In this document: positions 35,218-43,632 of the stretch, one piece after another
How positions within the stretch are numbered: position 1 is the stretch's first letter
Layout: every line of letters begins with the position of its first letter
Assembly: GCF_001931485.1 (NCBI RefSeq)
Contig: NZ_MSDV01000071.1
Location: 90,514-154,513, forward strand
Length of the DNA: 64,000 nt
Direction: 5' to 3'
Source of the DNA: Burkholderia sp. SRS-W-2-2016
GTDB taxonomy: Bacteria; Pseudomonadota; Gammaproteobacteria; Burkholderiales; Burkholderiaceae
Made by a program: the position numbers and the translations under genes
Notes under the pieces: model-generated
What the model saw: the letters and a program-made list of their open reading frames with translations, nothing else
Databases searched by the model: none
Told to the model about the DNA's origin: nothing

Positions 35218-36561
35218 ATGAGAACAATTCGTTACGCCGTAGCGTGCGCGCTGGCGGCTTCGCTGTACGTCACTTTCCCCGCTCCGGCCGCGCTGGCCGC
35301 CCCGCCTGCTACCGCGGCCCCGGCGCCGTCTTCCGCCGACGCGGCGCTGATCGGGCACGGCGCGTATCTCGCGCGCGTGGCCGACTGCGTGGCCTGCCAT
35401 ACCGCTAAGGACGGCAAACCATTCGCGGGCGGCCTGCGCTTGCAGACGCCGATCGGCGCGATCTATTCGACCAACATCACGCCGGACAAGGAGACCGGCA
35501 TCGGCGGCTATAGCCTCGAAGACTTCGACCGCGCATTGCGGCAAGGCATCTCGAAGCGCGGCTACACGCTGTATCCGGCGATGCCGTATCCGTCGTATGC
35601 GCGCGTCGCGCCCGACGACGTGAAGGCGCTGTACGCGTTCTTCATGCATGGCGTCGCGCCCGTACATCAGCCGGCGCGCGCGAGCGACATCCGCTGGCCG
35701 CTGTCGATGCGCTGGCCGCTCGGGCTGTGGCGTCAGACGTTCGCGCCGGCGGTGACCACCGAAAGCGCCGCGCCCACCGTCACCGCGGGCGCCAGCGGCG
35801 CCGCCGCGGATGCGGCGATGCTCGCGCGCGGCCGCTATCTGGTCGAAGGCCTCGGCCATTGCGGCGCATGCCACACCGCGCGCGGGATGGCGTTGCAGGA
35901 AACGGCGCTGACCGACAGCAAGGCCGCCACTTTCCTCGGCGGCGGCGAGGTCGAGCACTGGTTCGCGAACAACCTGCGCTCCGATCTCGGCGACGGTCTG
36001 GGTCGCTGGAGTCAGCAGGACATCGTCACGTTCCTGCAGACCGGCCGCAACGATCATTCGGCCGCGTTCGGCGGGATGCACGACGTGGTCGTCAACAGCA
36101 CGCAGCACATGAGCGATGTGGACCTGAACGCGATCGCGGTCTATCTGCTGTCGCTGAAGCCGGCCACGCCCGGCGCGCCCGCGCCGGTCTACGACGCGAC
36201 CGCCGCGAAGCAGCTGCACGCGGGACAGACCACCACGCCTGGCGCGCTGGAATTCCTCAACAACTGCGCGGCCTGCCATCGCAGCGACGGCAAGGGCTAT
36301 GCGGGCGTGTTCCCGACGCTCGCGCTCAGCTCGACGGTCAATGCGCAGAACCCGGCTTCGCTGATCCACATCGTGCTGCGCGGTTCGTCGATGCCTGCCA
36401 CCAAGGGCGCGCCGACCGTCTTTACGATGCCGGATTTCGCGTCGCGTCTGACCGACCAGCAGGTGGCCGACGTGGTGACCTTCATCCGTAGTTCGTGGGG
36501 CAACCGGGGCAGCGCGGTCAGCGCGGCGACGGTGAGCAAAATCCGCGCTGCCGGCGAGTGA
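35218..36561 (+). CDS. Triheme cytochrome c subunit of the dehydrogenase complex
   Basis: A 447-residue exported cytochrome. The signal peptide ends near ALAAPP. Three CxxCH heme sites are visible: CVACH near residue 58, CGACH near 218 and CAACH near 350. These match cytochrome subunits of alcohol, gluconate and sorbitol dehydrogenases, which pass electrons from the flavoprotein to ubiquinone. Its ATG lies 5 bases after the flavoprotein stop, completing the gamma-alpha-cytochrome operon. A hairpin terminator follows at 36592. The C-terminal helix expected for membrane attachment is not strongly hydrophobic. Confidence 0.85.
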   Translation: MRTIRYAVACALAASLYVTFPAPAALAAPPATAAPAPSSADAALIGHGAYLARVADCVACHTAKDGKPFAGGLRLQTPIGAIYSTNITPDKETGIGGYSLEDFDRALRQGISKRGYTLYPAMPYPSYARVAPDDVKALYAFFMHGVAPVHQPARASDIRWPLSMRWPLGLWRQTFAPAVTTESAAPTVTAGASGAAADAAMLARGRYLVEGLGHCGACHTARGMALQETALTDSKAATFLGGGEVEHWFANNLRSDLGDGLGRWSQQDIVTFLQTGRNDHSAAFGGMHDVVVNSTQHMSDVDLNAIAVYLLSLKPATPGAPAPVYDATAAKQLHAGQTTTPGALEFLNNCAACHRSDGKGYAGVFPTLALSSTVNAQNPASLIHIVLRGSSMPATKGAPTVFTMPDFASRLTDQQVADVVTFIRSSWGNRGSAVSAATVSKIRAAGE

Positions 36562-36591
36562 TCCAACCGACGTAGCAGATGTAGCAGACAG

Positions 36592-36645
36592 GGGGCGCGG
36601 CTGCCGGTCCAGCGATGGAACCGGTGGCCGCGCCCCTTCTCTTTT
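36592..36645 (+). terminator. Rho-independent terminator of the dehydrogenase operon
   Basis: Ten-base perfect arms GGGGCGCGGC and GCCGCGCCCC enclose a smaller CCGGT/ACCGG stem and are followed by TTCTCTTTT. Confidence 0.8.
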
Positions 36646-36846
36646 GCGCGAGCGCGCCGGCTTCTTCCGCATCGCACCAACGCATGGTCCGGAGTCCGTA
36701 ACGATCCGTCGCACGGCACGCTCGTTGCTCGGCGAATACAGGCCGGAAGAAAGCGAAATTCTTCTCATTAGCGCCACGCCGACGTCGAGCGTCTATCCTG
36801 TCTAATTGCCCCGACGCCACACACGGACCGAGCCCAGGAGAACGTC

Positions 36847-37323
36847 ATGCAAGCCGACCCGAAGGTTATCGAGTACCTGAACGCCGAACTGAAAAACGAG
36901 TTGACCGCGATCAATCAGTATTTTTTGCATGCGCGGCTCTATAAACATTGGGGGCTCGAAGGACTCGGCAAACATGAGTACGACGAATCGATCGAGGAGA
37001 TGAAGCACGCGGACATGCTGATCGAGCGGATTTTCATGCTCGACGGGCTGCCGAATCTGCAGGACCTGAGCAAGCTGCTGATCGGCGAAAACACCCACGA
37101 GGTCCTCGAATGCGATCTGAAGCTCGAACGGACCGCGCAGGCGCAGTGCAAGGAAGCCATCGCATATTGCGAATCCGTGCGGGACTTCATCTCGCGGGAA
37201 ATCTTCGTCGAAATTCTCGACGCGACCGAGGATCACATCGACTGGCTCGAAACCCAGCTCGGCCTGATCGACAAGGTCGGCCTCGAAAACTATCAGCAGT
37301 CGGGTATGGGCTCGCCGGGTTGA
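36847..37323 (+). CDS. bfr: Bacterioferritin
   Basis: A 158-residue bacterioferritin, a 24-mer iron store with heme at subunit interfaces. The N-terminus is MQADPKVIEYLNAELKNELTA. Ferroxidase ligands are visible as E18 (KNELTAINQYF), E51 and H54 (IEEMKHADMLIERIF), E94 (CDLKLERT), and E127 plus H130 (ATEDHIDW). The heme Met is M52 in EEMKHAD. CCCAGGAG lies 8 bases before the ATG. It ends 15 bases from the convergent TonB receptor gene, forming an iron cluster. Regulation by iron or Fur is likely but no site was found upstream. Confidence 0.9.
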   Translation: MQADPKVIEYLNAELKNELTAINQYFLHARLYKHWGLEGLGKHEYDESIEEMKHADMLIERIFMLDGLPNLQDLSKLLIGENTHEVLECDLKLERTAQAQCKEAIAYCESVRDFISREIFVEILDATEDHIDWLETQLGLIDKVGLENYQQSGMGSPG

Positions 37324-37338
37324 AACCGCCCGCCGCGC

Positions 37339-39540
37339 TTACCAGTTGTAGCGCGCCGACGCGATGACCGTGCGCGGATTGCCGTAAATACACACCGCCG
37401 CCGACTGGCAGCCGCCCACGTAGCGCCGATCGAACAGGTTCGTCGCGTTGATCGCGAAGCGCCAGTCGCGCCGGTCGTAGTGCACGGCCGCGTCGTACAG
37501 CGTGTAGCTGGGCACCGTCAGCGAATTGTCCGCCGCGCCCGCGGCCGAACTCTGATAGCGCACGCCCGCGCCGAAACCCACTCCTTCAAGCACGCCCGTG
37601 TGCCAGGTCCAGTCGGCCCACAGCGACGCCATCTGGCGCGGGCGCGGAATGTCGACCGGCCATTTGTTCAGCGTGTCGTCGTTCGCCTTCACGTTCTTCA
37701 CGTCCTGATACACGTACGCGGCGATCACCGACAGGTTATGCGTCAGCTTGCCGACCGCGCTCAGTTCGATGCCGCGCGAACGCACCTCGCCGGTCTGCAC
37801 ATAGGTGCTCTGCGTGGGATCGTCGAGGTTCGGCGTCGCCACGTTGGTCTGGTTGATCTGATACAGCGCCGCGTTCAGCAGCAGGTTCTTGCCGGGCGGC
37901 TGCCAGCGCAGCCCCAGTTCGATCTGACGGCCGCGGGTCGGCTGCGGCAGGCTGCCGTCGGCCATGTTCACGCCGAGCAACGGATTGAACGAAGTCGAAT
38001 AGCTCAGATACGGCGACAAGCCGTAATCGCCGAGGAAAGTCACGCCGACGCGGCCGGTGAACGCGTGGTCGGACTGAGTCTGCTGCGTGCCGCTCATCAG
38101 ATCGTTCTGCCTGGTAATCGACCAGTCCTGGCGGCCGCCGAGCGTGAACACCCAGCGCTGCCATTTGATCTGGTCCTGCAGGTACACGCCGAACGAATCC
38201 ATCGAACTTTTGAGGTCGGTGCGCGGATAGGCATCGGGCGACGAAAAGATCGCGGTGGTCACCGGCGTATAGACCGGATTGAACAGATTCAGCGACGGCG
38301 CGAGCGCGAGCTGCTCGCTGTCGGTGCTCGCCTGGCGGTTGTATTCGAAGCCGGCCAGCACCGTATGCGCGAGCGGGCCGGTGCGGAAATTCGCCTGCGC
38401 CTGATTGTCGATATCGAAGCGGTTGTAGTTGAACTGGAAGATGCCCGCGTAACGGTTGATCGTCGCCATCGTCGGGTCCGTGTCGTCGAGACCGCCGCCG
38501 TACACCGACCAGTCGTCGGTCGACAGATGCATGAAGCGCGCGCTCTGGCGCACCGTCCACACGTCGTTGAAACGATGCTCGAACTGGTAGCCGACCGATG
38601 CCTGACGCTTGCCGTAGCGGTCGAATTCCGGATCGCCGGTGTACAGCGTGTTCGGAATCACGCCGTTCGGATTCGGCAGGATCGTGCCGCTCGCGGGCAG
38701 GAAGTTGCTGGCCGTGTCGGTCCAGTCCTGCAGATAGGTCGCGTACAGCGTGACCGACGTGGCCGCGCTCGGCTGCCATCTGATCGACGGCGACAGCGCG
38801 ACGCGCTGATCGGCGTTCGGCCCGATCTGCGCATTGCCGTCGCGCGCGACGCCCACGACGCGGTACGACAGCGTGCCGTCCTTGTCGAGCTTGTCGCCGA
38901 GATCGAACGCGATCTGCTTGCGCGCGAAGTTGCCGATCTGCAGTTCCATTTCGCGGATGCGCTCGCCGTTCGCGAGCTTGCTCTGCACGTCGACGATCGC
39001 GCCCGGATCGCCCTGCCCGTACAGCACCGAAGTCGGTCCACGCAGCACGCTCAGGCTGTCGATCATGTACGGATCGACGCGCCAGCTCGCGAGGTTGATC
39101 GTGTTGGGCACCGCCAGACCGTCGACGAACAGCGTCGGCGTGAAGCCGCGCAGCGCCGCGTACCAGTCGGAGCGATTGTCCGAGCTGTAGGTGGAAAAGC
39201 CCGGCACGTAGCGCAACGCCTGGTTGATATCGGTCGCGCGCGTCATCTCGATCTGCTGCGCGGTGACCACGTTGATGGTCTGCGGGATTTCGTTGATCGG
39301 CGTGTCGGTCTTGGTGCCGGTCGCGCTGCGGCGCGCGACGAGGCCAACCGTCGCGTCGTTGTCGGTGTTTCCCGATACCTGCACCGCGGGCAGCGTGGTC
39401 TCGGCGGCGGCCGGCGCGTTGTCCGCGCGCTCGGCAGACGGCTGCGCCTGCGCCCACGCGTGGCCGGCTGCCGCCGCGTAGAACGCCACCCCCGTGGCGG
39501 CCGAGATTGCGCGTACGCGCGTGCTGGTTGCCCGTTCCAT
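37339..39540 (-). CDS. TonB-dependent siderophore receptor
   Basis: A 733-residue outer-membrane receptor. The signal peptide is about 31 residues (ends GHAWAQA). The plug contains INEIPQTINVVTAQQIEMTRATD and LRYVPGFSTYSSDN, typical of ferrichrome/ferripyoverdine-type receptors (siderophore receptor family). The 22-strand barrel ends in the consensus VIASARYNW with terminal aromatic. The ATG at 39540 is chosen because the signal peptide starts there; a much longer in-frame extension to 40041 lacks sense. GGAGAG lies about 10 bases upstream. It is divergent from an AraC-type regulator, suggesting inducible control by its siderophore. A Fur-like site lies in the gap. Confidence 0.9.
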   Translation of the reverse strand: MERATSTRVRAISAATGVAFYAAAAGHAWAQAQPSAERADNAPAAAETTLPAVQVSGNTDNDATVGLVARRSATGTKTDTPINEIPQTINVVTAQQIEMTRATDINQALRYVPGFSTYSSDNRSDWYAALRGFTPTLFVDGLAVPNTINLASWRVDPYMIDSLSVLRGPTSVLYGQGDPGAIVDVQSKLANGERIREMELQIGNFARKQIAFDLGDKLDKDGTLSYRVVGVARDGNAQIGPNADQRVALSPSIRWQPSAATSVTLYATYLQDWTDTASNFLPASGTILPNPNGVIPNTLYTGDPEFDRYGKRQASVGYQFEHRFNDVWTVRQSARFMHLSTDDWSVYGGGLDDTDPTMATINRYAGIFQFNYNRFDIDNQAQANFRTGPLAHTVLAGFEYNRQASTDSEQLALAPSLNLFNPVYTPVTTAIFSSPDAYPRTDLKSSMDSFGVYLQDQIKWQRWVFTLGGRQDWSITRQNDLMSGTQQTQSDHAFTGRVGVTFLGDYGLSPYLSYSTSFNPLLGVNMADGSLPQPTRGRQIELGLRWQPPGKNLLLNAALYQINQTNVATPNLDDPTQSTYVQTGEVRSRGIELSAVGKLTHNLSVIAAYVYQDVKNVKANDDTLNKWPVDIPRPRQMASLWADWTWHTGVLEGVGFGAGVRYQSSAAGAADNSLTVPSYTLYDAAVHYDRRDWRFAINATNLFDRRYVGGCQSAAVCIYGNPRTVIASARYNW

Positions 39541-39951
39541 CCTGTGTTGCTCTCCAGTAGTGTGGCCGCCCGCCGGGCCGGCCGATTCCGGCGGCGCCGG
39601 CCGTCCTCGTGGCCCGCGCTTTCCGGCTTGTACGTTGTCGTCGTGCCGCTTGCGATGCGGCCCTGTTCGTTCACGCCCCTGCGCTCGCGGCGGCGCTCCA
39701 CTGGGCTCGCCCGCCCTCGGCATTTGTTTCACCGACGCGCGGGCAAGCCGACAGCACGCCGCGCGGACGGCGGGCGTCGCGCAGCAGGCCTTGGGGAGAA
39801 GCCAGTGGAGTGGCCGCGTGAGGCGGCAGGGGCTGCGGGGCGGTACTTTGCCGCTCCCGACTGTGCAAGAATGAGAATTATTCCTGTTGAGAAGGGGATT
39901 GTGGCCCCGTCCGAACAGGCAAAAGCTTAACTGCGACCGAGGTCCGACGTA
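39541..39951. other. Divergent intergenic region between TonB receptor and AraC gene
   Basis: A 411-base non-coding stretch. The GC-rich half near the receptor holds no gene. The half near the AraC gene contains the Fur-like sequence at 39869-39887. The region should contain the promoters of both genes. Confidence 0.5.
39869..39887. promoter_or_regulatory. Candidate Fur box
   Basis: GAATGAGAATTATTCCTGT agrees with the Fur consensus GATAATGATAATCATTATC in its core (TGAGAAT..ATT). It lies in the divergent region between the TonB receptor (330 bases away) and the AraC regulator (65 bases away). Confidence 0.5.
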
Positions 39952-40818
39952 ATGACAAGTTCTATCGCGATCAGGCCAAAATATTGCCGAAACTCGATGA
40001 AAACCGAAAAGTTTGAAAATCCGGAGCCGGTCTGGCGACAACGCTTCCTGCCGATCAGCACCGGCGTGGACAATCCCGTGGTCGCGCGGCTATGGGACTT
40101 CGACGACGGCTTTCGCGATCCGTGGCACGCGCACGAAGAGGCGCAGCTGATCTACGTGACGCGCGGGGTCGCGCGGGCGCTCACGCAGCGCGGAATCTGG
40201 ACGCTCGCGCCGTTTCAGGCGATCTGGCTGCCGCCGGGCGTGCTGCACGAATTGCACGCGATCGGCGACGTGACCGTGCGCACCGCCTACGTCGATGTCA
40301 ACGCGGCGCCCGCGTTCAAAAGTTGGACCCAGTGCCGGGTGTTGCAGGCGGGGCAGTTGCTGGACGCGTTGCTGGTGGCGCTGGCCGTCAGCAGCGGCGA
40401 CAGCGATCCGCAGCGCAGCCAGCTCGCGCTGCCGCTGTTTCTGTTCGAACTGCAACGCGCGTTGCCGGCGTTGAGCGGCACGCTGCCGCTGCCGGTCGAG
40501 CGACGCTTGCGCTCGGTGTGCGAGCAGTTGCTGTCGGCGCCGCAAAACAACGACACGATCGACGTGTGGGGCGCACGCGTCGGCGCAAGCACGCGCACGC
40601 TGGCGCGGCTGTTTCGCGACGAAACCGGGCTGAGCTTCGGGCAGTGGCGGCAGCAGTTGCGGCTGGTCGAGGCGGTCGCGCGGCTCGCGCAGGGGATGCC
40701 GGTGGCAACCGTCGCGTCCGAGTTGGGGTATCAGAGCGCGAGCGCATTTACCGCGATGTTCCGGAAGACGCTCGGCACCAGCCCGCAGCGGTATTTGCGG
40801 CAGCGCGACGGGGTTTGA
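39952..40818 (+). CDS. AraC-family transcriptional regulator
   Basis: A 288-residue regulator with an N-terminal cupin (HAHEEAQLIYVTRGVARALT and LPPGVLHEL) and a C-terminal double HTH (WGARVGASTRTLARLFRDET and VASELGYQSASAFTAMFRKTLG with TSPQRYLRQR). Such cupin-AraC proteins next to TonB receptors often sense a siderophore, but the cupin here is of the PchR-unlike, metal-cupin type. GAGG lies about 10 bases before the ATG at 39952; an in-frame ATG at 39997 is an alternative. Divergent from the TonB receptor, which is its likely target. Confidence 0.8.
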   Translation: MTSSIAIRPKYCRNSMKTEKFENPEPVWRQRFLPISTGVDNPVVARLWDFDDGFRDPWHAHEEAQLIYVTRGVARALTQRGIWTLAPFQAIWLPPGVLHELHAIGDVTVRTAYVDVNAAPAFKSWTQCRVLQAGQLLDALLVALAVSSGDSDPQRSQLALPLFLFELQRALPALSGTLPLPVERRLRSVCEQLLSAPQNNDTIDVWGARVGASTRTLARLFRDETGLSFGQWRQQLRLVEAVARLAQGMPVATVASELGYQSASAFTAMFRKTLGTSPQRYLRQRDGV

Positions 40819-40827
40819 CCGGCCCCG

Positions 40828-41364
40828 CTACAGCAGCCCCGCGAAATGCACGGCGACGAACACGAGCGCGCCGCCCGCGATCAACACCAGCGCATTGATG
40901 CGCGTCTTCATCACCAGCACGGTCGCGACCGCCGCGGTGAGCCACGCGATCCAGCCGCCTTCGAGTTCCTTGATCAGCACGTACACGGCCGCGAGAATCA
41001 GCCCGGCCGCGACCGGCCGCAGGCCCGCTTGCAACGCGTTCAGCCAGCGCGCGCCCTCGTGCCGGTTCCACAGATGCACGACGCCGTACATCAGGAACGC
41101 GGTCGGCCCGAACAACGCGAGCGTCGCCACCAGCGCGCCGCCGACGCCGGCGACCTGATAGCCGATCAGCGTCGCGAGCAGCGAGCCGGGCCCGGGCGCG
41201 AGCCGCGCGATCGCGAAGTCGCTGAGGAACTGCGCGTGGGTCATCCAGTGATGCACGTCGACGACCTGGCGCTGCACTTCGGCGATGATCCCCTGACCGC
41301 CGCCGACGGTCACGATCGACAGCGGCGCGAACACCGAAAACAGCGCGATTAGAGTTCTGGACAC
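40828..41364 (-). CDS. Short-chain chromate transporter, C-terminal-type half
   Basis: A 178-residue protein equal to one CHR domain. It has GGGQGIIAEVQRQVVD near the start and LAPGPGSLLATLIGYQV, followed by about five membrane segments. Together with the next gene it forms a pair of short ChrA proteins that work as a heterodimer of opposite topology. The pair may export chromate or another oxyanion. It lies 66 bases after its partner and is convergent with the AraC gene. Confidence 0.8.
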   Translation of the reverse strand: MSRTLIALFSVFAPLSIVTVGGGQGIIAEVQRQVVDVHHWMTHAQFLSDFAIARLAPGPGSLLATLIGYQVAGVGGALVATLALFGPTAFLMYGVVHLWNRHEGARWLNALQAGLRPVAAGLILAAVYVLIKELEGGWIAWLTAAVATVLVMKTRINALVLIAGGALVFVAVHFAGLL

Positions 41365-41430
41365 GGCAAATACGCTTCTGAAATGAGTTCTGGATTCGGC
41401 TCTGGAATTTGCTTAGGAGACCCAGGCCCG

Positions 41431-42045
41431 TCACGGCTCACGTGACTTACGTGGCGCGCGCACGTACTCGTAGCCGACGCTCAGCGCACCCGCGATCAGC
41501 ACGGTCCACACCAGCGACACGCGAAACAGCGCGGCGGCCGCGAACGTCGCGACCAGCACCAGATACGGAAACACGCGGCGCGGCAGCCGGCGCGCGGCGG
41601 TGATCGCCATCGACAGCGATAGCCCGATCGCCCCGGCCGCCGCGCCGGCGAGCGCGATATGCGTGAGCGGAAACGCCGCGATCGACGCGAAGAACACGCC
41701 GAGCAGCACGATCACCACGGCCGGCGGAAAGATGATTCCGCAGAAGCCGGCGCACGCGCCGCGCCAGCCGAGCAGCCGATAGCCGATCCAGATCGCCAGA
41801 TTCTTCACGTTGACGCCCGGCAGCGCCTGCGACAACGCGAGGCCGTTGAGGAATTCTTCTTCGCTCATCCAGTGGCGGTCGTGCACGAACTCGCGCATGA
41901 ACCAGCCGCTCAGCCCGCCGCCGAAACTCGTCAGGCCGATGCGCGCGAAGATCAGGATCAGGCCTAGCGACGTGACCTGGGGTGGCGGGTTGCTGACGGC
42001 GGGGCCGTCGGTGGCGTTGGACAAGGCGGTTCCTTGGTCGGTCAT
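41431..42045 (-). CDS. Short-chain chromate transporter, N-terminal-type half
   Basis: A 204-residue single CHR domain. It has FARIGLTSFGGGLSGWFMREFV and GLALSQALPGVNVKNLAIWIG, the first-half signature, then about five helices. The start at 42045 (MTDQGTALSN) is chosen because the longer frame to 42207 runs over the end of the neighbouring nodT-like gene. It starts 10 bases after that gene's stop, so the pair appears to be at the end of the RND efflux operon. Confidence 0.8.
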   Translation of the reverse strand: MTDQGTALSNATDGPAVSNPPPQVTSLGLILIFARIGLTSFGGGLSGWFMREFVHDRHWMSEEEFLNGLALSQALPGVNVKNLAIWIGYRLLGWRGACAGFCGIIFPPAVVIVLLGVFFASIAAFPLTHIALAGAAAGAIGLSLSMAITAARRLPRRVFPYLVLVATFAAAALFRVSLVWTVLIAGALSVGYEYVRAPRKSREP

Positions 42046-42055
42046 TGCGGCTCGG

Positions 42056-43630
42056 TCATTGCGGCTTGGCCGTTGCAGCCTGTTCGTTAGCCGGGCCGGC
42101 CGCGGCGGAAGCCGACGCCCCCGCAGTTGCAACTGCCGGATGGCGCGGATCGTGCAACAGATCCGCCGACCACCCGCCGCCCAGATCGCCGAACAACGAC
42201 GCCGCATGCAGCAGCCGCGACTCCTGCACGTTCAGCGCGGTCTGGCGGATATTCAGCTGGGCCGCCTGCGCGGTCGCGACCGTCGTGTAATCGACGGTGC
42301 CGGCCTGGTACTCGTTGAACGCGATCTCCGCGCCGCGGTCCGCGTCGCGCACGGCCGCATCGAGCACGTCGGCCTGGTCGGCGAGAATCCGCAAGCCGGA
42401 CAGATCGTCCTCGACGTTCTGGAACGCCGCCAGCACCGTGCCGCGATAGTTCGCGACGGTCGCGTCGTAAGCCGCTTTCGCCGCGTCGACATCGGCGCTA
42501 CGAAGGCCGCCGTCGAACAACGTCTGGCTCGCGCTGGCGCCGAGCGACCACACATAGTTCGCGGTCCTCAGCAGACCGTTCAGCGGCGACTGCGTGAAGC
42601 CGAGCGCGCCCGAGATCGAGATGTCCGGATAGTAAGCGGCCACCGCGACGCCGATCGCCGCGTTCTGCGCGGCCATCTTGCGCTCGGCGGCGGCGATGTC
42701 GGGACGGCGTTCGAGCAGCGTCGACGGCACGCCCGCCGGCACCACAGGCAACGCCGGCATCGCGGTGCTGTGCGTGATCGACAGCTCTTCCGGGTTCTTG
42801 CCGACCAGCACCGCGATCGCGTGCGCGTACTGGGCACGCGCGACGCCGAGCGCGATCAGATCGGACTTCGCCGTATTGAGCTGGTTGCGCGCGGTGATCA
42901 CATCGGCCGGCGAGATCGTGCCCGCGCGGTCCTGCTCGCTGACCACGTCGAGATAGTGCTGATACGCTTCGACCGTTTTTTGCAGCAGGTCGATGTTCGC
43001 GTCGCTGGTGCGCAACTCGATGATCGCGGTCGCGAGCGCGACCTGCTCGGAGAGCGTCGCGTTCGCGAGCGTCGCTTCGGTGGCCTGCGCGGTCGCCGCG
43101 TTTTCCTCGACCGTGCGGCGCACCTGCCCCCACAGATCGGGCGCCCAATCGACGCTGCCTTCGAGCGAGCCCGCGTTGATGATGCGCGCGCTGGTGCCGT
43201 TCACGAAGCTGCCCGACGAGCTGACCGACCCGCTGCTCGCGCGTTCGCGCGTGGCCGAGCCGGTCACGCCGATGGTCGGGAACAGGCTCGCGTGCGCGAC
43301 CCGCACTTCGGCGAGCGCTTGCTGATAGTTCGCGTAGTCCGCGCGCACGGTCTGGTTCGATACCGCGACGAGCGGTTCGAGTTCGTCGATCAGCGGATCG
43401 TTGAACGCGGTCCACCAGGTGCCCTTCGGCGCGGCCGCGTTCGGCTGGGCCTGGGTCCAGCCGGGCAGCTCGGAATACGTCGCCGGCACGCGTACCTGCG
43501 GGCGGTGGTAGTCGGGGCCGACCATGCAGCCGGCGTTGAACACCGCGAGCAGCGCGACGGCGAGCGTCGGGGCCGAAACCGGTGAAACCGGCGATTCCGG
43601 CCTTCTCCATCGTTCAAACAGATTCTTCAT
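42056..43630 (-). CDS. Outer-membrane efflux lipoprotein (NodT/OprM family)
   Basis: A 524-residue outer-membrane channel of an RND pump. The lipobox is VFNAGC, then MVGPDYHRPQVRVPATY, the standard start of NodT-type proteins. Duplicated long helices with LEGSVDWAPDLWGQVRRTVEENAATAQATEA and LRSADVDAAKAAYDATVANYRGTVLAAFQNVEDDL are present. GAAGG is spaced 7 bases from the ATG at 43630. An overlapping ATGA at 43636 links it to the preceding RND gene. It closes the adaptor-pump-pump-channel order of the MdtABC type. The C-terminal 40 residues are Ala-rich. Confidence 0.88.
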   Translation of the reverse strand: MKNLFERWRRPESPVSPVSAPTLAVALLAVFNAGCMVGPDYHRPQVRVPATYSELPGWTQAQPNAAAPKGTWWTAFNDPLIDELEPLVAVSNQTVRADYANYQQALAEVRVAHASLFPTIGVTGSATRERASSGSVSSSGSFVNGTSARIINAGSLEGSVDWAPDLWGQVRRTVEENAATAQATEATLANATLSEQVALATAIIELRTSDANIDLLQKTVEAYQHYLDVVSEQDRAGTISPADVITARNQLNTAKSDLIALGVARAQYAHAIAVLVGKNPEELSITHSTAMPALPVVPAGVPSTLLERRPDIAAAERKMAAQNAAIGVAVAAYYPDISISGALGFTQSPLNGLLRTANYVWSLGASASQTLFDGGLRSADVDAAKAAYDATVANYRGTVLAAFQNVEDDLSGLRILADQADVLDAAVRDADRGAEIAFNEYQAGTVDYTTVATAQAAQLNIRQTALNVQESRLLHAASLFGDLGGGWSADLLHDPRHPAVATAGASASAAAGPANEQAATAKPQ

Positions 43631-43632
43631 CG

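Noticed and set aside
37480..39930. 816-codon plus-strand frame over the TonB receptor
   Set aside because: Antisense to a typical receptor gene; composition is that of a high-GC complementary frame.
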